This document shows positions 22,001 through 32,294 of a stretch of 64,000 nt of DNA, piece after piece (within the stretch, counting starts at the first letter, position 1; each line of letters opens with the position of its first letter). The notes beneath the pieces were generated by a model. It was not told the DNA's origin. It saw nothing but the letters and a program-made list of their open reading frames with translations, and made no database searches. Position numbers and translations under genes: made by a program. The stretch comes from Cadophora sp. MPI-SDFR-AT-0126. Its lineage: Eukaryota > Ascomycota > Leotiomycetes > Helotiales > Ploettnerulaceae. The DNA lies in NCBI GenBank assembly GCA_020747065.1, contig JAGMVK010000013.1, positions 372,001-436,000 on the forward strand, given 5' to 3'.

Positions 22001-24452
22001 CGAACGAAGCGAAGTGATAGGGGAAACACAAAGGGAGTGACAGAGGCGTAGTGAGAGAAGACAACGTAGATATTTCAGGAAGTATCCATATAGGAGACGA
22101 CATTAACGACACACAATTCACACATATCTGGTTGGGCATCGCCGGACCACATCTGGAGTACTGCTCGGTATCACGAGCTGGCATGATAGGATGGGATGAT
22201 GAGATACGATATATGGCATGAAAGGAACCTTGATACCCCGGCGTTTTGATCTGGGAACACATTCGTTTGGTTGGTTTGCATTGGTTGGCGTGCATCCTGT
22301 TGCGTTGCACGGCATCGTCTGTCGGCGCTGTGTCGTCCGAATTCTTGTATATTTTGCAGCGGGACTCGATGTGAGCCAAGGGCTGTGTCAGGGTCTGATG
22401 CAGGTAGGCTACTTTACTGGCTTGCGAGGAGGGAAAATGACTGGGACGAGAGGCATTCCTGGGTTCATACCATTGCGAATTAGAAGAAGCTCGAAAGATC
22501 AATAGCAAGTAACAAAGAACAAGAATATCTTATCAAAGGTCTCTATACCCTCCTTCCAAACACTGGCCTTGTCTCGTCTGCGTGGCCTCTTCGATACAGG
22601 TAAGTCGAGTGATAAGTTCCGGCCAAGAGCAATATGAGATGGACGCTCTAACTCATTCAATGATAACCTAGCACATCCTTGCTGACAGCAAGTAGTCAAC
22701 TATGTCTCATCACACAAAAGCCAGCCTTCCGAAAACAAGGTCAAGGTACATATACGCAGAACAACAATACTCCTGTCCGGGTCGGAGGATTTGCGGTACG
22801 GCAAGGTACTTTTGTGACTGAGACCGATGGCTTCGGAAGCCGTTATCATCGCTGCTGTGGTGGATATCGCTGTAAGCCTTTGTGTGAGGGGAGTTTCAAG
22901 GATCTGGAGACATGGTGATGGGATCAATTGTAAGGACATAGGATTTGATAGAATGTGAGGTGTGGCATCGGCGCTTGAGAGGGAGCGAGGAGGGTGTAGG
23001 TCACGTACGTAATGAGTATTGTGCAACATTCTTCGAAGTCGTTGCACATTAGCAAGGGGCATGTCTGCTCTAGCATATAAGACATTAACACTACTACCAA
23101 GAGCAAATTACGGTAAGATTATTCTATTTAGAGGCAAGCATTCCAAGTCACGTGAAAGATAAGCCGTGAACTTCCAAGCGAACATCGATGTCCTCCTTCT
23201 AGCATCTGTCCATCTCCCTCACTGCGAGTGTGCAACATCGTCATCCAACGGGAACCCGACAATTGAGCTCCACGGATCTAACCCTATTCAACTTGCCGTC
23301 ATTATCCGATTCTTCTCCCCGAGCCCCCGATCAGCTGGGGGGCTGAACTATGAAGAGTCGAGGCCATCTTCAAGGAAAATCCATACAAGATGCGGCTCCT
23401 TACGGGCGCGCACCTGCAATGTACCCTTCGATATGGCACAAGCCATTCCGCAGCAACCCCGCAAGATCGACGAGATCATCTTGGGATTGTACGCACCTGC
23501 TCTCTGTTCTTTTCGTTTTACCAAGCATCCGGAACTCCATTTACAGTCCCTGCTTTATCCAAAGATACTTTCATTGCTAGCATCAAGGTGCGTTCCTTCG
23601 TGCTTCAGGTTCTGCTAAAGGAACATTATTTTCAACAACTTTGCTGCATGTAACCGCTGGGAGAGAATATTCTCGCGCCTGTACGAAAGTACTAGAGCTT
23701 CCTGCATGTACCGGCCCGTATCTGTGTTCCCCTGAGCCACCACATGGAGGAAGCGAAAGGCGAAAACCTGACCATCGCAGCATCTTCCGTACTTTCAGTG
23801 AAGCTCTTCTTGCGCCCATTCTATACCTACTTTGTCGATGGGTCTGAAGTATCAATTATTACGATAACTCATATTTCTTCTGCGGCTGTTGCAGATGATG
23901 TCTTATCTAGAAGCAAACCATGCAGCGTTTCCACTCTAGTGATGGAAATGGACTGTATACGGTTTTGTCTTGGCAAATCCTAAGTAACGCTATTGCTTAG
24001 AATGTTACTCAGAGATCCGCATCCCTGACGCGACCCTCCTGCCCTGCTTGCCCTCTCTCAATTGGTATTCCTTCGCAGCGAACTGTAGATATCGACTGCT
24101 ACACGCATCCTTAGGTTCAAGTAGGCAGCCGCCATGCATGTTGTCAAGCACGCGAATTGAAATTGTACGGGTTTCCAACTTCACTTCCCCAACTGCCTCT
24201 TGCGGTAGATCAGTGTGTGTTACCGTGCCAAGTGAAGTGAGCTGGACGTCAGACTCTGATACTTTTCTAACAGTCACTCCCCTCAACGTCTTGATTCCAA
24301 AGTATGTCCTACCAGAACTGCCGCGTGATACTTTCATACCTATTGTACCATCACAGGTATCCGTCCATCTTTTGTGCTAGCACTCCTCACCATCACTTTG
24401 CAATTCAGTATTTCTTTCGCTATCGGGATTGCACATATACTCCAGAGTCACG
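22001..24452. other. 2.4-kb region without a convincing gene
   Basis: Several open frames of 80-190 codons overlap on opposite strands. One on the minus strand (24005-24337) carries a phrase resembling part of a hot-dog thioesterase but no rest of the domain. I treat the stretch as noncoding or relic. Confidence 0.45.
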
Positions 24453-26750
24453 ATGCTGCTTCAGAAGACCCGATGGCACATTAAACATTTCATTTCGCCC
24501 AAGAAAAATTCAAATCTGGAAAATTCTGGCAACAATCTCGACAATGGCCGGTTTCCGAATACCAGATTACCAACAGGCACCACTAAGAGACTCTCCTGGA
24601 TTTCACAGACCTCGTCGTCCGACTCTCCGCCTCTTCGACGAGCAAGTAGCAATGCTACAACACGAAGCTATCGATTGGTTCAGTCAAGCTCGACTGGTCA
24701 CTCGTCAGCGACTTCTTTGTGTAGTTGTGATTACGAAGCAAATCCGGCACCCATTGAGCATGCTTTGTTTGGAATCGAACCGCCACCACCTCTTCCTCAG
24801 ATCCTTTATCTGCCACCCAAGTCGTCAGAAGATGCTTCACCAGATTCAAAAGCATGGCAACTTATATTCCAAGAACCATTTTCGCCACCCCTGACACCGA
24901 ATGAGCTACGGCTAGGAACCACAATAGCTTTGACTGCTGAGTTCGGAATAGGCTCGGTGAGCGATGATATTGTTGGAACAACATCGCGGGGCTTCATTGA
25001 CGATGATAAAACGCCCACCCAGAGCCTTAGACGTACCAGAGAATCAGATATGGAAGATTTAGCGGAGAATGTGGAGCAGTTGATACGAGAAACGGACCAG
25101 GCTTTCAAGGCTGTTGGTAATGCTTTGGCGGATGCAAAAGCTGCAACTCAAGGATGGCCTGAACCTACCCGACCAGCACCGTTACCACCTGCGTCAATTA
25201 CTCGTGGAGCATTGAAAGGCAATCAACGGCCTCCACTGAGATCTCCTTCCTTAAGATCTGCTTCAGCATCAAAGGACAAGAAAAAGAGGCCAACGAAGAA
25301 GTCATCAAATATCTTTGGTAGGAAAATCCTGAAAGTTTCAACACCACCACCAGCCAATACACCAGCAAGATGGACACTGACGGATGTCACGACAAACATC
25401 GCGGATGTTTTCAGCGGCAAGATGTTTCGCGCAGAGGTCGATGAGCTGTTGACTCCGGATCGGATACAGCAGATCAAAAACGAGAAAGCCGAGACCGCCA
25501 GGAGGATATCCATGGAATCATTTCGCAGTTTCGAGACCGGAGGCAGCACTCCAACAGAGCCCTTCCACTTAGAGAGCTTAAGCACTCGGATCACAGCTGC
25601 ACAGCAAGATTTACCGCCGTGTCAAAGTCAAAGCTTCCCACCACCAGCCACGCCACAAGCGAGTCCAGGAGCATCGATGAAAACACTACCCACCAGGCCA
25701 GCAAAACCTGAGGAGTTCTCGCATCAGTCCAGGGTAGGAATGGTGTTCGACAAATTTTCTTTTCCGGCACCGCCAAATCCTCCTCGTGCAGCACGTCGAT
25801 CCTCAGCATCGAGAACTGCGTCACTGCTACCAACCATCCCCGAGATACCCCCTCTAAAGCTCTCGCCAGCACAACTCTCAACCTCAGACTCAAGCGCGAG
25901 CTCTTCCCGACCCTCTCTCATGATCCACCCACCTCCAAAGCATATCTTCCTACCATCCACGAACTTCACACTGACCTCCCCACTTTTCCGCCACGGACCC
26001 ATTCGTCTCGAACGTTTACTCCGCGACAGGAAGGGTTCAAGCCCGGAAGAAGAAGCACTGGACTGGATAGCGTTCCAGATGGCTATCACTGGGACAATAG
26101 AGCTAGACGACCATCTTGGTGACCAGAGAGATGACGCACAGTGGGAATCAGATGGGGCGGAAATTGATGACCTTGTCGACTGGTGGAAGAGTTTCGGGTT
26201 GGGTGGATATGGGAGGATGGAGAGTGAGAAGGATTTGAGAGAGAAAGATGATCCTGCTTTTCTTCCTAACCATACTCCTGTTCCCTCTATCAATGCACAG
26301 CAGAAAGAGCACAACAGTCCAGGCAGTGAAGATGTAGAGCGAAGCGACTCTTCCCACATTCAAAGGCGCACCTGGCGAGCCTGGACCGACACGCCACCCC
26401 CACCTATTCCACCTCCACGCATCTACAACATCGGATCCCGCATGACAAGCTTGAAACCTCATCCAGAAGCAACAGACATATCCAAGATCCCACTCAAAGC
26501 GTCATTCACCCAAGCACATCCTCCACAGATATCAAGCCTGGCAATTCCACCAGAGCCACCCCGACGACCATCTTTAGCCGAAAGTTTGCTTAGTTTGCCA
26601 CCAAGTCCGATGTTGGATCTTGTGGTGTCGAATCAGTCTGGGAAAGATGAGGAGGTGCCGATTCCGATGGGGTTTAATCTAGGGCATGATTTAGGAGATT
26701 TTTTGAATTGGGAGGCGAAGCATGTGCAGAGTATGTATTCCGAAAAGTAG
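24453..26750 (+). CDS. Low-complexity hypothetical protein, 765 residues
   Basis: A long intron-free frame starts at the first ATG (MLLQKTRWHIKHFISPKKN). The upstream extension to 24429 begins with TTG and is not used. Ser, Pro and Thr dominate, with proline runs such as EPPPPLPQILYLPP, RPAPLPPAS and TDTPPPPIPPPRIYNIGS. A basic patch (KDKKKRPTKKSSNIFGRK) lies near residue 280. The one stretch that looks folded is around residues 495-600: HIFLPSTNFTLTSPLFRHG, then EEEALDWIAFQMAITGTIE and IDDLVDWWKSFG. No catalytic or binding motif is recognised. It could be a scaffold or regulatory protein with SH3-type ligands, but that is inference from composition. A second frame inside 24544-24894 is also open and protein-like, so an alternative 5' exon is possible. 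Confidence 0.75.
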   Translation: MLLQKTRWHIKHFISPKKNSNLENSGNNLDNGRFPNTRLPTGTTKRLSWISQTSSSDSPPLRRASSNATTRSYRLVQSSSTGHSSATSLCSCDYEANPAPIEHALFGIEPPPPLPQILYLPPKSSEDASPDSKAWQLIFQEPFSPPLTPNELRLGTTIALTAEFGIGSVSDDIVGTTSRGFIDDDKTPTQSLRRTRESDMEDLAENVEQLIRETDQAFKAVGNALADAKAATQGWPEPTRPAPLPPASITRGALKGNQRPPLRSPSLRSASASKDKKKRPTKKSSNIFGRKILKVSTPPPANTPARWTLTDVTTNIADVFSGKMFRAEVDELLTPDRIQQIKNEKAETARRISMESFRSFETGGSTPTEPFHLESLSTRITAAQQDLPPCQSQSFPPPATPQASPGASMKTLPTRPAKPEEFSHQSRVGMVFDKFSFPAPPNPPRAARRSSASRTASLLPTIPEIPPLKLSPAQLSTSDSSASSSRPSLMIHPPPKHIFLPSTNFTLTSPLFRHGPIRLERLLRDRKGSSPEEEALDWIAFQMAITGTIELDDHLGDQRDDAQWESDGAEIDDLVDWWKSFGLGGYGRMESEKDLREKDDPAFLPNHTPVPSINAQQKEHNSPGSEDVERSDSSHIQRRTWRAWTDTPPPPIPPPRIYNIGSRMTSLKPHPEATDISKIPLKASFTQAHPPQISSLAIPPEPPRRPSLAESLLSLPPSPMLDLVVSNQSGKDEEVPIPMGFNLGHDLGDFLNWEAKHVQSMYSEK

Positions 26751-26954
26751 ATCCGGAGCGGGATGAATATAGTCTCTAATTAAGGCTTTACTTGTCTGTG
26801 CTGTAAAGTACCTTGCTCGCTTTGATGGTTTACTGCTTCCGTTTGATTTTTTGCCCACGTGTATTTGATTCCAGAAATATGAGGACGTGGTTTTATTGTT
26901 GTCACAGAGAATTCTGACAATTTTCTTCGTTTCTATGCTGTTGACCTTCTAATT

Positions 26955-27705
26955 TTAACCGTCTTCGTCTCCTTCTCCCTCATCGTCCGTCTGCTCCTCG
27001 TTGTCCGTCTCCAGTCCATCTTCGTTCATACGACTGAAATCTTCGAGAGTCTCGGCGAAAGTTGGATGTCCGGACCAGAGATAACGGTGTTTGCTGTAGA
27101 TTCGTCTGTTGACTTGGAAAGTGACCAGCTCCTGACGAGTGTAGTTGCGGCCGCTAGTTTTCGCCTTCAACAGCCCAACGCAGCGCTTCGTCCAAGCCAG
27201 CACTTGTACCCAAAGACCTGTCTCATCATTTGCTCCAAAGCCAAGCTAATCGCCATCCAGGCTGGACCATGTCCACTGAGCGGATGTCCCTCTGTCGTCA
27301 TATCTTCCTCCTCACAATTGTCACAGTTGCAAGCCCAGAGTCTGAATGATCGTTGCTTTCGTCGTATTCGCTAGTGGCTTTGTCCCATTCAGCACTGAGT
27401 GTAGCATCGTGATCGGCTTGGTTGATCTTAGGTATCATCTGGTCCCAAACATCTTGCCCTGAAAGACCCAGTCTTAACGATCCAATCAGCCGCTCGCTGG
27501 TATCCGACCTCTTGGTGCAAGAAGGCTTTGAAGGCTCGTCATCAACTGACTCGGCTTGGGAAGATCCAGAACACTCGGACTCAGTCTCGATGGTTGGATT
27601 GGTGCTGAAAGAGCTGTCCATTGTGGTGAGAATGTGGGGTGTGTAGGCTGATTTCGAATGATATCGTTCAGAAAAGTATGCACAGAATAGACAGTTTCGA
27701 GTCAT
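26955..27705 (-). pseudogene. Broken SprT-like paralogue lacking the catalytic core
   Basis: This minus-strand sequence is a decayed relative of the intact gene at 28939-29895. The 5' part (27298-27705) matches its N-terminus: LRLGLSGQDVWDQM against LRQDLRPSEVWPLM, and EWDKATSEYDESN against GWNAAIEAYNKSN. Homology then jumps, in another frame, to LSGHGPAWMAIS...VFGYKCWLGRS (27210-27290), matching LTGHGPVWMAIS...VFGYRCWLGRS. About 120 residues including the HExxH helix are absent. After that the copy meets TGA and continues one frame over (26955-27203) as NYTRQELVTFQVNRRIYSKH, matching HTEKELRILEINERLYCEAR, and ends in a similar acidic tail. No intron of plausible size repairs the two frame changes, so I call it a pseudogene. 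A redefined short protein from the 5' ORF alone remains possible. Confidence 0.75.
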
Positions 27706-28938
27706 CTTTGTGTTTTGTTATGTTGCGTTGCGTTGCTTTTTGCAGGAATCAGACTTGGGAATCGTTGTTACTCGGCGTCTTTGCTTGTTTACAGCCAGGA
27801 CGTCGAGTCGGAAACAGACGAATCTGCAACTCTAGCCTAAGACAAATTTGGATCATGAGATTGGAAGTCATCTCCGACTACGGCGACTATGCGTTGCTTC
27901 GAAGTAAGCTGCAAATGCAATTCAGTCATTTCATTCGAGGCGAAGTGCATTTTAAGTCTGGAAACGTCTATTGGGCCCAGGGGTTCCAAGCTGCCTTGTT
28001 TGGACGGCAGGAAGACCCAGACTATGTTGAAATATCTTAACCATTCTTCAATTTATATTGAAAGAAACTCAAGAGACTGAACAGAGAACTGTAATATCAA
28101 ATTGAAGTGTCGAAGGCAGTGGAGGGAATCATTGTAGGTTCCTAAACTTCAAAAGATTTTAGAAGAACCAAAGGGAGTTTCAAACGAACCCTTCTTATAG
28201 TACGAGTTTCCATATGGGCCAATACTAACTATAAGGCTGTCTATAAGTCTCGTTTGTGGATAAAGAGATGGACTTATACGCTTCCCAATCATTGTTTACT
28301 TTGTCACGTGCTAATGCTAGAAAAGTACAGCCCTTCACAGCTATGTTCAAGGACTGGCGAGCATGATTTACGAGGAAGTCTCTTCAACATTTAAAAGCAC
28401 TACTATCAAAGAGGGCAACGAGCTACGTTTCAAGCTTTTGAGCAACTGTTCCGCTATATCACGGCTTTCGGCAGGTCTGAATTACACGAATATCACCTCA
28501 GGTCCATGTTGGTTCAGCTAGAACGCAACCTACACAGAGTATAGATTAGCCTAGTGTACAGTCATCTCTTAGCGAGTAGCGAGAAGTCATTAGCCGTGAG
28601 ATAATCTGCGACAATAGCTGTTGACAAAAGTATACAACTATGCGACATTTCTGTCACCAGATCTGACCTTCTTGCCTTGGTCAGACAGAGGAGAGTTGGT
28701 CTTCGGGGCTCAGTTCTCCATCTCGCCTGTGGGACATAACGCAAGGAGTCTAAGCCGCCGAGATCATTTGTGCCTCGATTCACTTCCGTCAGATCCTCTC
28801 AGCTCTTCTCCTAAGCGAAATTTAAATCTACTAGGCTTCACTCCAGGCCATCTTCTGAATCTCTCCAACCATTGTGATTTCTATGAACCACATGTCGAGT
28901 AATTTTCGAATCTCTCTAGCCTTCTTTTTGGTAACAGC
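27706..28938. other. Spacer between the SprT-like pair
   Basis: The two copies are head to head across 1.2 kb. No long inverted repeat is evident by eye and no supported gene lies here. It should contain the promoter of the intact copy. Confidence 0.45.
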
Positions 28939-29895
28939 ATGGTACCGATAAAGCAGACGATCTGCCAACTCAGACAAGATCTCCGCCCAAGCGAGGTGTG
29001 GCCGCTCATGGGGCTAATAGCACAAGAAGTTCAGGAAAGAATGAACCTACTACTCGACGCTTTTGGGTCTTCAATTGACGCAGACAAGGGTTGGAATGCT
29101 GCCATTGAAGCATACAACAAAAGCAATCGAGGTTCAACGACTTACACAGATCTGCCTGGCAGCAGCCAAGTATCAAGAGACATCGATCTACTCACAAAAC
29201 GGTACGAAATCTTCAACAATACCATCCTCAAAGGCCTTTTCCCATCCGGTAGCCTGGACTTCCACTTCATTCCAGCCGGTAGCCCAGAATGGACACGGAA
29301 TCGCACAAAGTCATGCCTGGATGGATATGTAGTTAGCAACAGACGCGTCTGCGATACCACGCCCGCCACCTTCAAAGCAACAGTCGTGGTCTTCGAAAAG
29401 CCTCGGATCAGGTGCAACAATACCCGAATGAAGGTGACAACCGGGAATCTACTCCACGAACTAGTCCACGCAATTTTGGAGGCATATGCGTGTGCTTATC
29501 AGCGCTGTGAGAAGACTGTATTGGAAGGAGAGGGCTTGACCGGTCATGGACCAGTATGGATGGCAATCTCGAGGAAGATCGAGAAGACTATGGTCAGGGT
29601 GTTTGGTTATCGTTGCTGGCTTGGGAGGAGTCAGTCTTTGGCGCATGAACATCACGTTGCGAGGCACCGGCATACCGAAAAGGAATTGAGAATTTTGGAG
29701 ATTAATGAGAGGCTTTATTGCGAAGCTAGGATGGATTTTGCACAGGATGAGATTCGCAGCGGGGTTTCGTTTGATGGGGAGGATTTTGCAGAAAAAGGTG
29801 ATGGGATGGTGGACAGCGAGGGACTGGAGAGCGATTATTCTGAGGATGATGAGAACGAAGATGAGATGATGGAGTCGAGAAATGTGAAAATCTGA
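28939..29895 (+). CDS. SprT-like zinc metalloprotease
   Basis: A single exon of 318 residues. The metal site is clear: LLHELVHAI (HELVH at residues 173-177) followed by LTGHGPVWMAIS, where the His near residue 203 is the expected third ligand. This HExxH plus HGxxW order is that of the SprT-like family, which includes Spartan/Wss1-type proteases acting on DNA-protein crosslinks. Upstream are KRYEIFNNTILKGLF and LDFHFIPAG, matching the alpha-beta entry of the fold. A Cys pair in FGYRCWLGR and CNNTRM could support structure. The C-terminus (EGLESDYSEDDENEDEM) is acidic. No SHP, UBZ or PIP box is obvious, so a DNA-repair role is not shown. Fungi carry many lineage-specific SprT-like proteins of unknown use. 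A broken inverted copy lies 1.2 kb upstream. The start is the first ATG after stops. Confidence 0.85.
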   Translation: MVPIKQTICQLRQDLRPSEVWPLMGLIAQEVQERMNLLLDAFGSSIDADKGWNAAIEAYNKSNRGSTTYTDLPGSSQVSRDIDLLTKRYEIFNNTILKGLFPSGSLDFHFIPAGSPEWTRNRTKSCLDGYVVSNRRVCDTTPATFKATVVVFEKPRIRCNNTRMKVTTGNLLHELVHAILEAYACAYQRCEKTVLEGEGLTGHGPVWMAISRKIEKTMVRVFGYRCWLGRSQSLAHEHHVARHRHTEKELRILEINERLYCEARMDFAQDEIRSGVSFDGEDFAEKGDGMVDSEGLESDYSEDDENEDEMMESRNVKI

Positions 29896-29952
29896 TAGTT
29901 CAACACAAATTCGAACGCCATGCCTGGGAGACGAATGTCAACAAAACTCATG

Positions 29953-30002
29953 CCCCGCCCCCGCCGGCCCCTATTTCATGACCCCGCACCTCGCCTGTGG
30001 GG
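29953..30002. promoter_or_regulatory. Cluster of CreA/Mig1-type sites
   Basis: Three CCCCGC copies (29953-29958, 29959-29964, 29982-29987) and GTGGGG (29997-30002) fit the SYGGRG consensus of the carbon-catabolite repressor CreA on one strand or the other. They lie about 270-315 bases before a glycosidase start codon, as expected for a glucose-repressed gene. GC richness alone could generate some matches. Confidence 0.4.
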
Positions 30003-30198
30003 GGGACCTCGGAGCTGCCCCTTCCGGGACCAAGATGGACTTCTTCAGTAACAACTGGCTTATGAGAAGCAGACGATCGTGATGCAGGTCCATTTTTACA
30101 CGTCAATGATGAACATCATGCGTGGAAAAACTCAACAATTTTTCGCCAATTGCACAAGCACAAAGATGATTCATCATCTTGTGCGCCAGCAGTCTGTA

Positions 30199-30206
30199 CA
30201 TATAAG
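30199..30206 (+). promoter_or_regulatory. TATA-like element of the GH31 gene
   Basis: CATATAAG lies about 65 bases upstream of the start codon at 30269. Confidence 0.45.
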
Positions 30207-30268
30207 CACAGCATCTTCGCTGCTCAACAGAATCAACACATCCCACTTACCATCACTGAGCAGTCACG

Positions 30269-32294
30269 ATGTTCATCAAGAAAGATAACTACCTCGTGTA
30301 TCGGTACGATGCCGAACAGTTATGGATCCAACCATGGGGAAAAGATGCATTCCGAATTCGAGCGACGAAAATGAGCTCCATGCCAATAGAAGACTGGGCT
30401 CTTCAAGAACCTGCTGCAACGACGCCCGAAATATCCATTTCAGACAAGGAAGCAACAATAATCAATGGCAAAATTCGCGCCGTCGTTTCCAAGCGCGGGA
30501 AGATTATGATTTACAGTTCGAAAGGAGAGTTGTTGTTGGAGGAGTACATGCGGAACAGGAGAGATGTCACTGATCCAAAATGCAGCGCTATTGAGGTCGA
30601 AGCGAGAGAGTTCAAGCCAAATCTAGGAGGTGATTATCACCTGACGATGCGTCTGGAGTCGGTTAATTCAAAGGAGAAAATCTATGGAATGGGCCAGTAC
30701 CAGCAGGATAGCTTAGATCTGAAAGGTCACGACTTGGAGCTTGCCCACCGCAACTCGCAAGCAAGTGTACCTTTTGCTTTGTCCTCTCTAGGATATGGGT
30801 TGTTGTGGAATAATCCTGGAATCGGACGAGCTGTCTTGGGAAAGAACATCATGAGCTTTGAGGCCTACTCAACCAAAGCTCTTGATTACTGGATTGTGGC
30901 TGGAGACTCCCCGGCAGATATTGAGGAGGCGTACGCGAAGGCGACAGGCACAGTCCCAATGATGCCAGAATATGGCCTCGGCTTTTGGCAATGCAAATTG
31001 AGGTATCAGACTCAAGAAGAACTGCTTGGCATTGCTAGAGAGTACAAGGCGAGAAAATTGCCCATCGATTTGATCGTAATCGATTTCTTCCATTGGCCCA
31101 AGCAGGGAGACTGGAGATTTGATGCTGATTATTGGCCAGATCCTGGTAAGTCAAATGATCTTTTTCTCGTGAAAGAAATATTGACAATATCCAGATGCGA
31201 TGATCAAGGAGCTGAAAGAACTGAACATCGAGTTGATGGTATCAATCTGGCCAACCGTCGACACCAGATCCGAGAATTATGAAGAGATGCTCGAGCACGG
31301 CCTTCTCATCAGAACCGACCGCGGAATGCGCATCGGCATGGATTTCGAAGGCAACACCATCCACTACGATGCTACCAACCCCGAAGCACGCAAGTATCTG
31401 TGGGGAAAAGCTCGAAAGAATTACTACGACAAAGGCATCAAGGTGTTCTGGCTTGATGAGGCCGAACCAGAGTACAGCGTATACGACTTTGACAACTATC
31501 GATATCATCTGGGACCAAACGTGGCAATTGGAAATATCTACCCTCGTGACTACGCAAAGACATTCTATGAGGGGATGGAAGCCTCTGGTCAGAAGAACAT
31601 CGTTAATTTACTGCGATGTGCATGGGCAGGAAGTCAAAAGTACGGCGCTTTGGTCTGGAGCGGAGACATCGCCTCGTCCTGGTCCAGTCTCCGAAACCAG
31701 CTCGCAGCAGGTCTGAACATGGGTATCGCAGGTATTCCATGGTGGACAACAGATATCGGCGGTTTCCATGGTGGAGATCCGAACGATGAAGCATTCAGAG
31801 AGCTGTTCGTGAGATGGTTCCAATGGGGAGCTTTCTGTCCCGTGATGCGACTCCACGGGGATCGGGAACCAAAACAGCCTCAGCATGGCACGACTGGAGG
31901 TGCGACATGTCTCTCTGGCGCGCCGAATGAGGTCTGGTCTTATGGAGAGGAAGTTTATGGAATCTGTAAGAAATACATGTTTATCCGGGAGGAAATGAGA
32001 GAGTATACGAGGGGATTGATGAAGGAGGCTCATGAGAAGGGAACACCGGTCATGCGGCCGCTATTCTACTCCTTCCCGGAGGACAAGAAGTGTTGGGAGG
32101 TGGAGGATCAATATATGTTTGGGGATAAATATCTCTGCTGCCCTGTTTTGGCCGCTGGAATGCGGAAGAGGGAGGTTTATCTGCCCAAAGGTAGGAGTTG
32201 GAAGTCGTGGGATGAGGAGAAGAAATACGAAGGTGGGCAGGTCCTCGAAGCGGATTGTCCTATCGATACTATGCCTGTATTTGTAGGCCAGTGA
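30269..32294 (+). CDS. GH31 alpha-glycosidase (alpha-xylosidase-like)
   Basis: Exons 30269-31145 and 31195-32294 (49-bp intron) give 658 residues. No signal peptide is present, so the enzyme should be intracellular. The N-terminal half has the GH31 beta-sandwich and the block EKIYGMGQYQQDSLDLKG, then PMMPEYGLGFWQCKLRYQTQ and PIDLIVIDFFHWP, which lead into the barrel. The nucleophile region reads VFWLDEAEPEY (Asp near 380), and the acid/base Asp is in WSGDIASSW (near 450). GIPWWTTDIGGFHGG and RWFQWGAFCPVMRLHGDRE complete the site. DEAEPE in place of the common DMNE/DFGE loop places it nearer the bacterial-type alpha-xylosidase and related subgroups than acid alpha-glucosidases. It probably trims alpha-xylosyl or alpha-glucosyl ends from imported oligosaccharides. 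CreA-like sites upstream suggest glucose repression. Substrate is not proven. Confidence 0.93.

Larger units (their letters stand above)
29896..30268. other. Intergenic, promoter of the GH31 gene
   Basis: It contains a GC-rich block with CreA-like sites and a TATA-like element, annotated separately. Nothing else is seen. Confidence 0.5.
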
